This document shows, piece after piece, positions 1 to 12,582 of a stretch of DNA of 64,000 bases. The number at the start of each line of letters is the position of its first letter. Position 1 is the stretch's first letter. The position numbers and the translations under genes were made by a program. A model generated the notes under the pieces. That model worked only from the letters and a program-made list of their open reading frames with translations, searched no databases and was not told the origin of the DNA. Origin of the DNA: Psococerastis gibbosa (taxonomy: Eukaryota; Arthropoda; Insecta; Psocodea; Psocidae); the NCBI GenBank assembly GCA_963971405.1, contig OZ020488.1, positions 31,825,089-31,889,088 of the forward strand. Direction: 5' to 3'.

Positions 1-57
1 AACTAAAAAGTGTAAGAATGAACTGAAAGGTCCAAAATTTGCCCATTGGGCCAATAT

Positions 58-935
58 GAAAAGAACCGGTCCGAGTTTACTCGAACATGCTTTCCAATTT
101 ATCAAAATTAGTAGATAGAGAAAATGAGTAATTTCATGGTAAATAATTTTCCTATATTTCCGATATCTCGGGGAGGGGGAGGGGGGGAGTTGTCCACCTG
201 ACGTCACTGGAGGTGAGGTAAATTCTAGATAGGTCAGACCAACACATTACCACACATCAATACTGGCAGGGCACGCAATGCAATTGAGCGTGAATTTTCT
301 ATCATTAAAAAAAAAAAAACATTTTTTTGTACAAACCAAATACTTTTCTGGGAAAGCAACCTGTCCGGTTTCGTTACTCAATTTAACACCTAAAACATAA
401 CTGAAAGAAGAAATCATCGATAGAAAGGTTTCGCAGAAAAATTATTTTTTAGTCATTTTTCATGAAAATTGAGTTATTTTTATTTTTTACCCCCAGAAGC
501 AAACTATCAAGGGGCAAGCGACCCCCCGCATTTTATCAACATTAATAACAACTACAACATATGTGAATTTAAAAGAAATCGTTGGAGCCGTTTTTGGGAA
601 ATAATTTTTTTACGTGTTTTTTTGGAGTTTTTTGGGAATTAAACCCCCCCAAATTGAGTTGGCCCCAAATAAAAAAAAAATCGTTTCGAGGTATAATTTT
701 TATGAACCTACATGCCAAATTTCATCAAAATCGACCGAATAGTTTGCCCGGAAATTGACGCACAGACTGACAGACAGACAGACAGACAGACAGACAGAGC
801 GACAGACAGACAGACAGACATTTCGTAAAAACCACTTTTTTGGGTTACTGGGACCTCAAAACGTGTAAATCCGTTGAAATCTCGGAATCGAAAGCTTTCC
901 TTATACTACGTATAAATTGGAAAGCAATTAAGAAA
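58..935 (+). mobile_element. About 880-bp repeat element with (GACA)n array, copy 1
   Basis: It starts ACCGGTCCGAGTTTACTCG and ends near CTTATACTACGTATAAATT. The same order of blocks recurs at 34592-35495. Inside are a G-tract near 173-190, a CCCCCAGAAGCAAACTATC block and a (GACA)n stretch at 772-822. The ends share GCTTTCCAATTTAT in inverted orientation, which suggests a DNA-type element. Its class is unknown. Confidence 0.7.
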
Positions 936-1178
936 ACCTTCATTCCTCTTTTCATTCATTGTTAAATATTAGAAGAAATGAATAAAATGAAATGTACTAA
1001 TATATGGTATGGCTTATATAAAATAGTTCGGAGGTGACTGGGTATTTTGGGGGATTCCTAGCTGTGCACATATTGCTACAGTTCCTGGTAAATCTCCATG
1101 ATTCAATCTTTGAAGTTTGCGTAGTGGCCCTGAAGATGTTGACGGCAGATCTTTCTTTCTTTCTTTTCCTTGCCCAGT

Positions 1179-1221
<43 letters not shown>

Positions 1222-3740
1222 TTTTTTTTTTTCCCAACCGGTACCCTCAGCACTGGGAGCATTTAATAAAAAGAATACAATACAACATTAAAGAAAATAA
1301 TAATAATAATAATAATATAATATATATAATATACAGAAACACTCCAATATTGCCGAAACCTTTTGAAATACAGTTCCAGATCGACTGCGACCCCTGCATC
1401 ATCATTAAATTTTGGCTCCGGCCTTTGTAATTACATTAGTTCAGGTTAGATACTCTGCCAGGTCGCGTCAGTGAGTGATGAAGCAAAGCCATGGTCAACA
1501 ATAAATTGAAACAAATGACGCCATATACAACTGCGTGTTTTACAAGTAAGGCGAACAACTTCATAGATGAGGGTCCCACCAAGCAGGAAACCCGCGTTGG
1601 TAATGGGGCTTTAGCTCCATTAAATTTTGATTTATAGGTTTGAAGATTGTTTAGATTAGTGTGGTGATAACGTCGAAACTTGGAGTTGCGGTAACATTAA
1701 TGTTTTCTTCGGTTATGTTTATGATTAAGGGATCAGTGTAATTTATCACATTATTTATGATCTCGTACCAGTAGGTACACTTAAATGTAAATTAAGTTGC
1801 CAGGGTTGTCAGGTTCGAACCCAGCAATTTATGGGATGCAATAAAGAATTTTTCTTACACTTTTATGGCATATGTTATTAATACACATTTATTTTATAAA
1901 CTATCTATTGTACAATCTACATTAGTATGTTAATTGTTAATTGAAAAAAATAATTTATGCCTTTAACTTCAGTACAATGTGATTGGTGCTTCCTTTTGAG
2001 TTAACGATTACCCAATGGTACCACAAAAGGTGTACCGTCCGTTAAAATCTCGAAGTCTGTCGCGACACTCAATACTATTCAAAAAAAAAGTACTGGAAGT
2101 AGTAACCGGAAAGGGGTTTTAAATAGTTGTTGTTACATGATATTTTGATAAACTGTTCAATAGTAAATTTGACAGATGGCTCCAGACCCCATCGGCGTCG
2201 ACCAATAAAGAAAGTAATGAGGGCCGTTGACATATAAACTCGGCTGTGTGTTAACACCGCCCGATACAATATCAAAGCCAGTTTGCTGCTCATTAGTGTG
2301 TTTATTTGCTCGTCTCCGTGGCGATGGATTTCTCCTCTGATGAGATATCCTTCATCTTAAGAAACATGTCAGCACATTGCATCCATCACTGCAGCACCCA
2401 TCAGTCAATCAAAGTTGGAATATCTGCTATATTTCTATCAGTGATTCAGGTTTTACGTTGGTGTGAATTTGTGTTGAAATTGTAAATATTTTGAGTTAAC
2501 CAACAGCTACAGTGTGTGTTACTCTCTATGTGGCTCCTGAAGGGTTCCGCTGTTTTTTTATTTTTTTATATACTCTAGCAATAGGAATCTTTTCAAAGAG
2601 TGTTTCGCTTCGCACACACAGTAAGCCTCTAAATAATAAGTGAGGTGAGACAGAAGCGTCAAACGGTTTGATGTTGAAAGGCAGCCATAAGCTACAATAT
2701 TACGTTATGTCAATTAACCCACACAAAAGGCTGCTCTATGCGAATGCGATTTCTTCCATGTTGGTACAGACCTGGGCCCCCTAAGCTACATCCTTTATGC
2801 GTCATGTTTTCAAATTGTATACCCCTTATTTATTCCTTGAACATCCTCTACTATTGTTGCAGGCTAATCCCTAAGGCTAACAAAAAAATTTCTGCGTTTT
2901 AAGGCAGAAATTTCAAAATATTTCGTCGACAAAGAAGAGCTCAATGACAACCTCAAATTTATAAGGTCTGATGTAAAAATTTACAAAAAATGCGAGCTTT
3001 CACAATAAATTTATATTCTCCCGCCTCAAATAATATTACTCCAGAAAAACACTATAATGGTGTATTAGGCAGATTTTATATAGAATAGAGTACTTAAAAT
3101 AATTTGCTTTTTAAGAAAGCTTGTGAATTTTTCACCTGATTATTTTCCTATCATTGTAACTGTGGAATGACGAATTCATTAATTTCCTGAATCAGCATGG
3201 CCGAGTCAAACTATTTTCCTCGGCCGATCGATGGAATAACGTAGTCGTGCCAAAGACTCATAAATTACAGAAAACACCACTGCTGATAGCATCAGTGGCG
3301 CTGCAGTGCTACTGCTGCCCCGGACTTTCTTTTCTGTGGTGGCACCCTCTTATTGATTGTCGGGTTGTGGGGTCAGTTCTAGGGTCGTGTGGTCTAGGTT
3401 AACGTTTCTAGGGGTAACTTGCATGAACTCTAATACTTCATTATACCCTCTGGCCTCTGTACAGAAACCTGCAGTGCAGAGAAAATTCCTTTATTCCTTT
3501 TTACTCAGTGAATACTTGTAGGCTATTGTATATTCAATTGTAATGGGAAAGGGCCACACACAATACACTACATCGAAATAAAGACAAACCCTTTTCCCTT
3601 CTACTAATTCATAATCTATCATCGATATATGAAATTTTACGTGCAAAAAACGGTTATTAAGTGCTTCAAGTGAGCTCGAAGTCAATCATGTCTACGAGTA
3701 TACTATTGTCAAATATCTCCTCTTGGCTGCTGACTTCCAG
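936..3740. other. No gene recognised
   Basis: Apart from the microsatellites at 1181-1221 and 1298-1316, I see AT-rich unique-looking DNA with only short open frames on both strands and no splice-flanked coding segment. Confidence 0.5.
1181..1221. repeat. (TAA)n microsatellite
   Basis: About thirteen TAA units lie here, followed by a T-tract. A shorter (AAT)n follows at about 1298-1316. The Ile- and Asn-rich open frames here are artefacts. Confidence 0.95.
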
Positions 3741-3744
3741 ATAT

Positions 3745-4215
3745 CAGATATCAGCTATCTTGGAGCCGATTCTTCTCTAGGAAAGCGAAAGCTGGACACC
3801 TACATCAAGTGACCTGAGTAAAATAAACACGACTCAGATGATGTGCCTAAGCCGGATTGCTGGTCGAACAAGATGAGACCGAATCCGAAATGACAACATC
3901 AGGCAAGACCTGCAAGTGGATTCCATAGAGAGAAGAATGGAGAACAAGCAGTTGCAACGGTTCGGCCACGTCCAAAGGATGGACGAGAACAGGACCACCC
4001 GGAGGTTGGCGAAAGCAAGGCCACAAGGAAGAAGACCCAACGGCAGACCGAGGACAACCTTCGAGGAAAGGATTGAACAACTCACCGGAGCAAGAGGGAA
4101 AACAATGGCCGAGCTCAAGACGTTAACGTCCGACCGGGGCGAGTTCAGGAAATGGGTTCAGGGAGACCACGCGGCACTAAGGGGGAAGAAGAAGAAGAAG
4201 AAGAAGAAAAAGAAA
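3745..4215 (+). mobile_element. Non-LTR retrotransposon 3' end, reverse transcriptase C-terminal fragment (degenerate)
   Basis: The translation matches the C-terminal region of arthropod endonuclease-reverse transcriptase ORFs: RIAGRTR, a broken frame, then RFGHVQRMDENRTTRRLAKA and PNGRPRTTFEERIEQLTG. In-frame stops occur near 3779 and 3874. It ends in an (AAG)n tail at about 4184-4220. A second copy of the same 3' end is at 28477-28640 on the other strand. Confidence 0.85.
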
Positions 4216-4219
4216 AAGG

Positions 4220-5664
4220 CTACTGACTTCCCACTCGGAAATTCGTCTAAAGCTCAAGTTCATAATGGACTTACAATAAATCGAAAAGAAATGGACAAAT
4301 AGAAAACATGGATATTGTAAGCATTGTTTACAAAGGCTGGGTGGGGGGGGGGGGGGGGTAGAGGGGGTTAGGGTGGTGACACACTTGATTAATAGACCTC
4401 CTAGGGCCATAAATACCTGTCACCCTCCAGACATGCCATGTCACTAGCTAGACCGCTTAGACGTCTCATTCTGTTCCCACCAGGGGTTGTTAGGAGAAAG
4501 GGGGGGGGGCATATGACTTTCCTTTTAACCGGTTCTCCGCATGAAGTGAGCCTCAAAATAGGAATGTCTACGAATACTACATGTTGCTTGGAAGGTCGTA
4601 TAAGGGTTTTGCGCATGCGTGAGTAGCGATTACGAAAATAGAAGTGCCTGTAATTTCGTGATTATGTAAAAGTGCAAATTTTTCTAACAAATTGTTCAAG
4701 TGTAGGTGTGTAGGACTATATTAAGACGGGCGTTCAGATTGAGATCTACTGATGCTGGGGCCATTTTCAATGTCGCATCCGGTCTGGGATGGTGAAATGC
4801 AGCATAATTGGAGTAATTTCATTCTTCAGCTTAACCGTTCCAAGTAATCTTCTAAATAACAAAAATTCAATGACTTCAAATTTCAATACGAATTAAATTG
4901 CTATTATGGTAGAAAGAATTGTTTGTGGGTAGCCTTATAGTACATCTCTACATCAATAATACTGCATATTAAAATTATATTATTAATACCGGGTAACAAT
5001 AAAATCTAAAAAAAAAGTATTTAGGCCTAATAATAGATGGAGAAACACATGGATGGGTAGGGCCGCTGTACTCCAGCCTGGAGAATGGCAGCCATAATGG
5101 CATAGGCAGCTCTATGGAGTGACGACATGCACCAACCCATACATTAACGAAACAATGGACTGAATATATTTTCAAGTGAATGAATAAGGGGCGCGCATGG
5201 GCTGCATAATTGAATGTGTCAGGTGCGTTTGATTGATATCATGCAATACAGGCTGCGTGTACACTAACATCTACATCAACTGTCAACATTATTAAAATAT
5301 CTGCATTGAGCATAATTTTACAGTGTTTCATCTCGTTGCACATAGAGCGAACAGTCATTCAAATTCATATTTAGCGACGGAAAGTGACATGCCAAGGTTA
5401 TAAGGTCCGAAAAGACTAAAGACTAAAGTCTGTTGGTAACCAGTTTTGAAACCATATTTTCCAAAGCTGTAAAAAGCTTATTTATGAATTAGTATAAGTA
5501 TTTAGGTTTCAATTTCGACTGTCTCGGTTTTCCCTATCCTAAAGCACTGCATTGTCAGAGCAGAGCTAAAGACAGAGGTTGTTTTAAGGACTTTTTATGG
5601 ACCCAGACCTTTGTAACTCTGTGGGAATGCACGGTCGGCACCTACAGGATTGCGCAGCCCTCTC
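4220..5664. other. No gene recognised
   Basis: It holds G-homopolymers (about 4342-4358 and 4501-4508) and short open frames. No exon-like segment was seen. Confidence 0.45.
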
Positions 5665-5672
5665 CAACTACC

Positions 5673-5850
5673 CATGAACGGATACGGGGGGGGGGGGCAG
5701 GGGGGTATGTGCCCCAAAACAAATTTGGTAAATCTATTGTAAATTAATTTATAACGCTCTGATTTAATCGATCCGACATATGTTTTTCCTATTCTATTTT
5801 GACCCACAACTACCCCCCCCCCCCCCCGAAATGGACTGGATCTGTCCTTG
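5673..5850 (-). mobile_element. hAT-like MITE, GGACGGATCCAGCCC family, copy 1
   Basis: It is flanked by a perfect 8-bp duplication CAACTACC (5665-5672 and 5851-5858). Its internal sequence is the reverse complement of the element at 9717-9871. It has G- and C-homopolymers just inside its ends, 178 bp in all and no coding capacity. The 8-bp duplication points to a hAT transposase. Confidence 0.85.
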
Positions 5851-5859
5851 CAACTACCA

Positions 5860-8800
5860 AGACAGAAACCTTATGCGTCTTTACTGGGAGGCTCGTCGGC
5901 GAATGGCAGAGATGCCAAGTGTTGGCATCAGATAAAGTAAAGTAAAGTAAAATATGCCCTCGCACAATCTGGTCACTACTAATGACACTGCCCTCAATTT
6001 CACTGACGCTTGGGGATGATATTGATGTGCGTCCACTTTACATTTTGATTCTGGCGTAAAACTGGTCCATGCGGATGAAATAATCAAATCGGTGAATTAG
6101 TCATAAATTATACAAAATCAGCACAGTAAAAATTATCCTCTCTCATCCTAAACTTACACCCTCTAATTTATCAAATTCCCAGCTTCTCTTTAAATTCAGT
6201 CAAAACTCTTTAAGTTATGAGCTCTTGGAATTATCTTGAGATAATACTGGGGAGCTGCAGTTTAGCGCCAAGTTTCGCAACCCTCTTCACCTGAACTTCT
6301 AATTATTTCGCTGCTCCACTTCATAATGATGACTCCCCATCGTTAAAACTTGGTAGAACCTCCCCTTTTGCAACTGCCCTATCGGCACGTCCCCAAGCTG
6401 CAGAGCAGCTTCTGATTCAGCTGCTGCATTGCTGAAGAGCTCTTCACTGCGGAAGCCCTCCAGTTAACGAGTAGGCGGAGCTCAAAACGATCCATAAATT
6501 TTTTTAATGTTGAATTGGTAGTCACCGATTTTTTAAAAAAATTAATTAAAACCTCGTAAGAGGACACATTATCTATTGGATTGTGGACACTAAATTCGGC
6601 AATTTAATTTTCTGCTCAATTTACTATGATAGTTACTAAAAATTGTTATATATTAACTGTACAGATCTTTTTGAAAATTAGAATAACAGCCGATGAAGAA
6701 GAAAAAATATGGATGTAAGTACATACAGAAACTTAGTTCATGCATCGTATCATGAGAATCAGTGGCAGATTAAACAAAATTGGTAATTTGAAGCTTTGTT
6801 ATTACAAGCCAGTCAACAAAAAAGAAAAAAACTTAAAAAATGGCAAATAGTCACTTGTCGACAGCGATTACCATTTTCGCCCCAATTTCTTCTTTTTCTT
6901 TCTTAAAACTACCTAATTTTGCGAAATTATTTATTTACTATAGGCTATGTGAGAGAAAATGCTTTTTTATTGGGAATTTATTTAATAGCTTTGGGTGCTT
7001 TGTGGGGGGGGGGGGGTCCAAATACAAATAATAACCACAGTAATTAGGTTGATACAATATGTAACATACCGTATTATACAACTATACAAAAGCTATTAAA
7101 ATTTCGCAAAGTCATTGCTAACCTAATGCTTTTTGCTTACAAGAAGGATTTTAACGCATTTAAATAATTAGATCGCTGTTACAAGTTATAGAATGAACCG
7201 GGCTACCGTTGAGCAACATAAAACACTTTTATGGCGGCATGAAGTAAAAGACTGGCCCCCTGCTGCCGATGGAGCTCCTAAATCGTCCAAACACATAGAC
7301 ACTCCAGAGGGCCCCCAATTTTTCAAGCTGAGACATCAAAAGCCCAAAGTTCAGAACTTAAGTGGTTCTATAAATTACGGCCATTTAAAATGAAGCGGCA
7401 TCTCCTTGTGTTTAATTGATACGTTCCCACTTAGAGCGCCTGATCAATTTTTTTTTTCACTTTTCAAACTACCGCCATCAATTAATAATTTTAGGCTTTA
7501 TATATAATATTCATCTTAATGAGGCTTCGATCTTCCATCAAAGGGCCTATTAATTTAGTATATTTTCCAGTCTCCAACATTGTAGATTAACTCAATTAAA
7601 TCTTAATTGACTTGAATTTATTCACTCAAAACTTGAGGGCACCAATTTTCTTCGTAGCTAGGCCTCTTATGGTATCTTGCAATAATAATTATAACAAAAC
7701 ACCGTAACCAGTAACCACACAACTAATGGCGCGTGCACTCGTAAAAGTAGCAAAACAAAAAATTATTTAATTGCAGGTCAGACAATATTTGTAGACTAAC
7801 GTTTTTAATATAATGAGATACTACCTAAAGACGATTTCTCTATATACTCTTTAAAATATTACAGCGCGGCCTACTTTATATCCTGCAATATTTCTGCCCC
7901 CTGGCGCGCAGATTGGGAATTATGACCGCACATGGTCGTATCATGAGTTAGATGGAGTCACATGGAGATATGAAATATACTGCAGCTAAGTGAATTATAC
8001 CTCCCCATGTGTAGTCCCATAGTCACGAGCAATATTGTATGTTATTCCTCCCCGGCAGTGTCCACACGATATACAATACAATATTGTATATTATTTGCCT
8101 TTGACAGTTGATACTTAATCATGAGTCCGCGGGCAGAGTTCAACATTACCCGCTACTTCTCTATCTTGATTAACGGCTGAATAACTAAAGGTTGTCTATT
8201 GTTCATTTGTTATACGTGGGCCTTGGCGAAAGCTAATGCTGGTAATAATAATAAAATGCGTCGTGTCAAATAGTTTAATATGATGAATGGCCGAAGGTGT
8301 AAGGTGTTCATTAAACATATGGAGAGGAACATAACCTGTTTCTAGGCGAGCCTGAGATACGGCCATAAATTACGTTTAAATTAGTTATTTTATTATTAGC
8401 AGCACCTGCATTTTTCATCTTATTGCGACTTTTTTTAAAATTATGATGCATCCGTTCATCCAGTACCGTACCATAGTCTGCACTCAGCTGCTGAGGAATT
8501 TCAACTGCAACTGGTGATGTCGATATGGGAGCGAACGAATAAGAGTGTAGCCGACTTACCTGTCAATAAGATGCATAAAAAAGTATTAATTTCCACCGGT
8601 AACCTTCCATGAAGTAGAGGTGGATTTTGTAAACAAAAATTAGCTTCCCATGAATTATTTTAATATTGTGTAATGATTTTAATTGTAAGAAAGCTTACCT
8701 ATTGGCTTTTGAATAGCTTTTTCTGCTAAGACAAAGATTTAGATATGTTTCGTTTCTTAAAAGTAGGTACGCTCTCAACATACTTAATGCAAATATTATA

Positions 8801-9575
8801 TTACCGCATCAGAAGACCTAAGTAAGCTAGCTACTAAAATACGGAAATAAGTATTCTATTCTGTGGAATTCATTGTAAAACACGACAAAATCATAAACTT
8901 TCGGTATAGCCTACTTGTGAGATAGACCACCAGTACAATATAGTACAAAAAATTGGACAAAACACGTTATATCATATTCGGAAAACGGAATCGTTTTAAA
9001 TACCTGGACAGAGTGCCGAGTGGGACCGATAGCCTCGGTTTTTGCAGTCGCGATTTGTTGACGTCTTTTCTATTGTAGCCATAGACCTAGCTGACGATTT
9101 CTTGTCGATTTCATGACGATTTCGGATGCTGGCATCGAGCTGAGTGCACGAACTAGCACGATTTTCCCCTAGATACGCCAGATCATAGAAATCATTTAAA
9201 TTAGACAGTGGGTTTTAGATGTTTAATTAGTATAGTTAGGGTTGGCTTTTACTTACTGGTGGTTAGTTGATTTCTTACTTGATGGTTTTCAACCTTTTCC
9301 GAGCTCGGTATGGAAGTTCCCCTTCTTGAGTAAGATGTTGGAAGTAGAGCAGTGGTGAAGTAGTAGGTTTAAATGTGGAACATAGAAAGACTTGGTATTT
9401 CATATATTATATTTATTTATTTATACTTACATAAAATATTATAAATTACTGGTAACGGTTGCAGATGTGCAGAGACAGATTTGTGTGGACTTGAAAGTAG
9501 ATGATATTTTTAAATAGGTGGCGCACGAGTTGCCAGTCACAAGTTAGGCACCAACATTTAAATTGTGACTAGGTT
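5860..9575. other. No gene recognised
   Basis: No exon or transposon terminus could be supported. The stretch 7140-7620 is rich in ATTAAT/TTAATTA homeodomain-type words, and an open frame at 7193-7390 lacks any family match. A similar word (CGGCCATAAATTACG) recurs near 8358. Confidence 0.4.
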
Positions 9576-9576
9576 T

Positions 9577-9716
9577 CTTCTTCTTCTTCAAGTTTCAGCC
9601 GGCTGGCTGATGGTTGTAGCAACATGTGGCACTCCCCCAGACCCTGGCACGCCCTCTTCAGCTCCACGTATTGACGTATGTACTGGTCCCTACATCCTCC
9701 ATCACTTGCTGCAGAT
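9577..9716 (-). repeat. Fragment of a repeat with (GAA)n tail, LINE or SINE 3' end
   Basis: On the minus strand it reads toward GCCAGCCGGCTGAAAC and then (GAA)n, the usual look of non-LTR 3' ends in this window. It is interrupted by the MITE at 9717. Confidence 0.4.
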
Positions 9717-9871
9717 CAGGGACGGATCCAGCCCATTTTTTGTGGGGGGGGGGGGTAGTTGTGGGTCAAAATAGGAAAAACATATGTAGGATCGATTAAA
9801 TCAGAGCGTAATAAATCAATTTACAATAGATTTACCAACAAATTCCCCCCCCCCCCCTGTATCCGTCCTTG
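9717..9871 (+). mobile_element. hAT-like MITE, GGACGGATCCAGCCC family, copy 2
   Basis: It begins CAGGGACGGATCCAGCCC and ends GTATCCGTCCTTG. A perfect 8-bp duplication CTGCAGAT lies at 9709-9716 and 9872-9879. A G11 tract lies on the left and C14 on the right. It is inserted in an older repeat ending in a TTC-rich stretch at 9577-9590. Confidence 0.88.
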
Positions 9872-9944
9872 CTGCAGATATGGGTTTGAACCAACCATTC
9901 CGAAATTCCGGAAAATGCTAGAACCACGTGCACCGGGCCAATTA

Positions 9945-10035
9945 GTTTAGACACGACGCCCCGGAAAGGCATAGATCGTGTTCGAGTCCTGCTCTGTCAA
10001 GACTTTTCTCGATTCCCTTTTCCTGATACAATATA
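9945..10035 (+). mobile_element. tRNA-derived SINE family B, copy 1 (partial)
   Basis: A tRNA B-box-like word GTTCGAGTCC lies at 9980-9989, after GGCATAGAT. It is followed by CTTTTCTCGATTCCCTTTT, matching the body after the tRNA-like head at 57104-57202. Confidence 0.45.
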
Positions 10036-12140
10036 CAATGTCCTGCGGAGGTTACCTAAGGCCAATGTAAGACTGTATTTATACACCTCTAACACTGTAA
10101 TACAAAAAATGTAGCCTATAATGACGAAACAATCCTCAATAACTTACTTTTCCTAGTCAAAAATCATTTTACTTCACTTTGGGGTAAGAGAATGACGGAA
10201 GGTACAAGAAGATTGACAAAGAGGGTAGTAGAAGTCCGAGGTAATTGTATTAGGGGGAAAGACGCAGTAAATCCAAATGAATTAGGGGTTTTAACCGGGG
10301 AGGTAAATGTTTCCCCCTCCATCTTGATTTGTGGTGGGCCTGGCCGCGGACAGACAGTTGGGCCCACAGCTAATGGGGATTTATCTTCCCCCTGACCCCA
10401 TTGCATTCCTAATTTGGAGCAGACTGCTGTGAGGAATGAAAAGGGGAAACCGGGGGATAACACGACACATTTTCATTAGCGCGGACACCAGATTTTCCGC
10501 TTCCTATTGTATTACTCTTCATGTTGATTACTCCACAATGGATTTATTAGCTTAATGTTATTGCTTTCCTATGTATACGCCAGTATTAGGAAAGCTTAGT
10601 GATGGTCGGAATTTTCGATTTCGAGATTTCATTACATTTACATATTTTGAGGCCCCAGGAACGAAATATGTCTCTCCGTCTGTCGGGGATTTTGATGAAA
10701 TTTGGCATGTATTGGTAGGGTTACAAAACAAAAAAAATCTCGGGATTTTTTTCCTATATTGGGCAAATTCCAATTCGGGGGGTTGTACCTTCCAAAAACT
10801 AAAAAAACGGCTATAAACTTTTTTTTGTCCAAACGGCTCCAATGATTTTTTTATATTAACATATTGTAGGGTTAGTTCTAATGCTGTATTTAAATGCTTT
10901 TAATAATTCCCATAGGGCAAGTTATTATTTTCCGTTGGTGCTAGGTCTGCTTGATGAGTTATTGGTAACCTTATGAGTCAAAATCGAAAAACCATATTAT
11001 ACGTCATGCTGATTTCGCTGGATAAATATTCCTCCGACTTGAATTGTAATTTACTCGTATAAACAAAGAATAATAAAAGTCACCCTCGCAACCATGCAAT
11101 AAGTCAACTGGTGCCAACGAAATGCATTGTTCGGCTCGAAATTCATGGGCGGCATGTTGAAATAGAAAGCAACACACATAAATAATGTTAACTTTCTTAA
11201 ACTGTAAATAAAAAAGTCTTTGAAGCTGACAAGGAGCTGCTATATTTCACCGAGAACCATCAGTTAGGATAAATTTTGGTGTTAAAGCCGGCATTCAGAG
11301 AAAGAAGCGCTTTCTGACACTTGAGAAATATGGGCCCACGAGGCGCGAACATTCTTCAAATTGGAAGATAGATGTTTCAGGGGTGGGTTGCAACTCACAG
11401 TGTCGGACTGGCGGACTGCTGACTAGGGGTTTATAAGCTTACACAAATTTAATTGACTTAGATTGATTTCTACAACCTTCAAGGTAGACTACGTTCAGTT
11501 TCATTTCAGTTTGTTTGCTCATTGGCTAAAATCGGAAATGACATAATGGGGCGTATAATGTCTTTTTTGTCTCCATCTCTACAACGTTTCAAAATATTGT
11601 ATTTTGCTGAGCGTGGGAATTGTAACTTTTCTGTCGATCCACATTTTTTAATACTTTAATACTAATCTTAGAGCAGGCTTCTTCGCAGCCACGATAAAAT
11701 ATACTGAATTAGTCCGCGTTTTCACGTTTTTTTAAAATATTTAGCTTAGGGTAACTCCCTCATACCTCAAGCATATCAATAAATAATACAGCAATTAATT
11801 AACTTATAGTTATTATCAGAATTACATATTCTTTAATTTTTTAAAACGTGATATTGTATACTCATTTAGAATAAGATGCATTGCGTTGTAGTTAGTAGTA
11901 AACAATACCAAGGTATAATTAGTACGCCAGCAGGTATAGCACCAACAGAAATGACTATAAATTATCCGGGAATAAATATAAATTAACCTAAATAAACCAC
12001 AATGACTGTAAATTTACTTACAGGAATTGAAGCGAATTAAAAATTAAAATCACAATTTCTTTGTCTACGGAGTTTAACTGGTGCAAATTGCTGCATATGC
12101 TAGGCGCAGCCGAAACATTTTTTCCGTGATTTATTGGGTC
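10036..12140. other. No gene recognised outside the repeat at 10565-10850
   Basis: Only short open frames and AT-rich sequence. The overlapping plus/minus open frames at 10164-10463 have no family resemblance. Confidence 0.4.
10565..10850 (-). mobile_element. Diverged partial copy of the 880-bp repeat element
   Basis: The minus strand keeps the right-hand blocks in order: ATCAAAATC, GACAGACGGAGAGACATATT, CTGGGGCCTCAAAA and GAAATCTCGAAATCGAAAAT, then CTTTCCTAATACTGGCGTAT. The (GACA)n array is reduced to two units. Confidence 0.55.
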
Positions 12141-12149
12141 CAACAAGAC

Positions 12150-12306
12150 ATGTGTCTGCTTACACTTGCTACATTTTCTTCTTCCTAGTTCTTCTTCCTA
12201 GTTCTTCTTCCTAGTTGAATTTAAAATAGGGCTTTACAGCCCTAACTCCGCTAGGTTGACTTAGTAATAGAACAAAAAATTCAATATTTATTTATTTATT
12301 TATTCA
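12150..12306 (+). mobile_element. tRNA-derived SINE family A, copy 1 (5'-truncated)
   Basis: It carries the family-A body: CTTGCTACATTTTCT, then AGGGCTTTACAGCCCTAACT and CCGCTAGGTTGACTTAGTAA, and a (TTTA)n tail. An internal CTTCTTCCTAGTT unit is repeated three times where other copies have unique sequence. Confidence 0.75.
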
Positions 12307-12420
12307 TAAAATGGGAACGGCAGAGACCGAGTGTTATAAAAACCTTAACCCTTAGATAGCTCTGATATTGTTCGCTAAAAATGAAAAAGGCGAAAAAACA
12401 TTATAGCCTACATTGATCAA

Positions 12421-12582
12421 GTGGCAACAAAAGAGCGGGTGACAAGTTTTAACTGGCCCAAGCCCAAAAGAGACAGTAACGCCGACTTGGTTAATGTAAA
12501 TGGCGGATTAGCAGGCGACAAGAGACCGGAAACAGGTCGTGAAATATTTCGGAGTTTATTGGAAAAAGCAGAAGACGAGGTA
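12421..12582 (+). CDS. Possible orphan internal exon, unknown protein
   Basis: An open frame reads VATKERVTSFNWPKPKRDSN and later GREIFRSLLEKAEDE, then a perfect donor GACGAG|GTAAGTAATG at 12582/12583. Base composition is more coding-like than its surroundings. A possible acceptor (ACATTATAG) lies just upstream near 12400-12408, so the true start may be about 12409. No partner exon was found nearby on the plus strand. I do not recognise the protein. It could also be an old transposon fragment. Confidence 0.35.

Noticed and set aside
1014-1430. Open frames with long Ile or Asn runs
   Set aside because: They are translations of the (TAA)n microsatellite.
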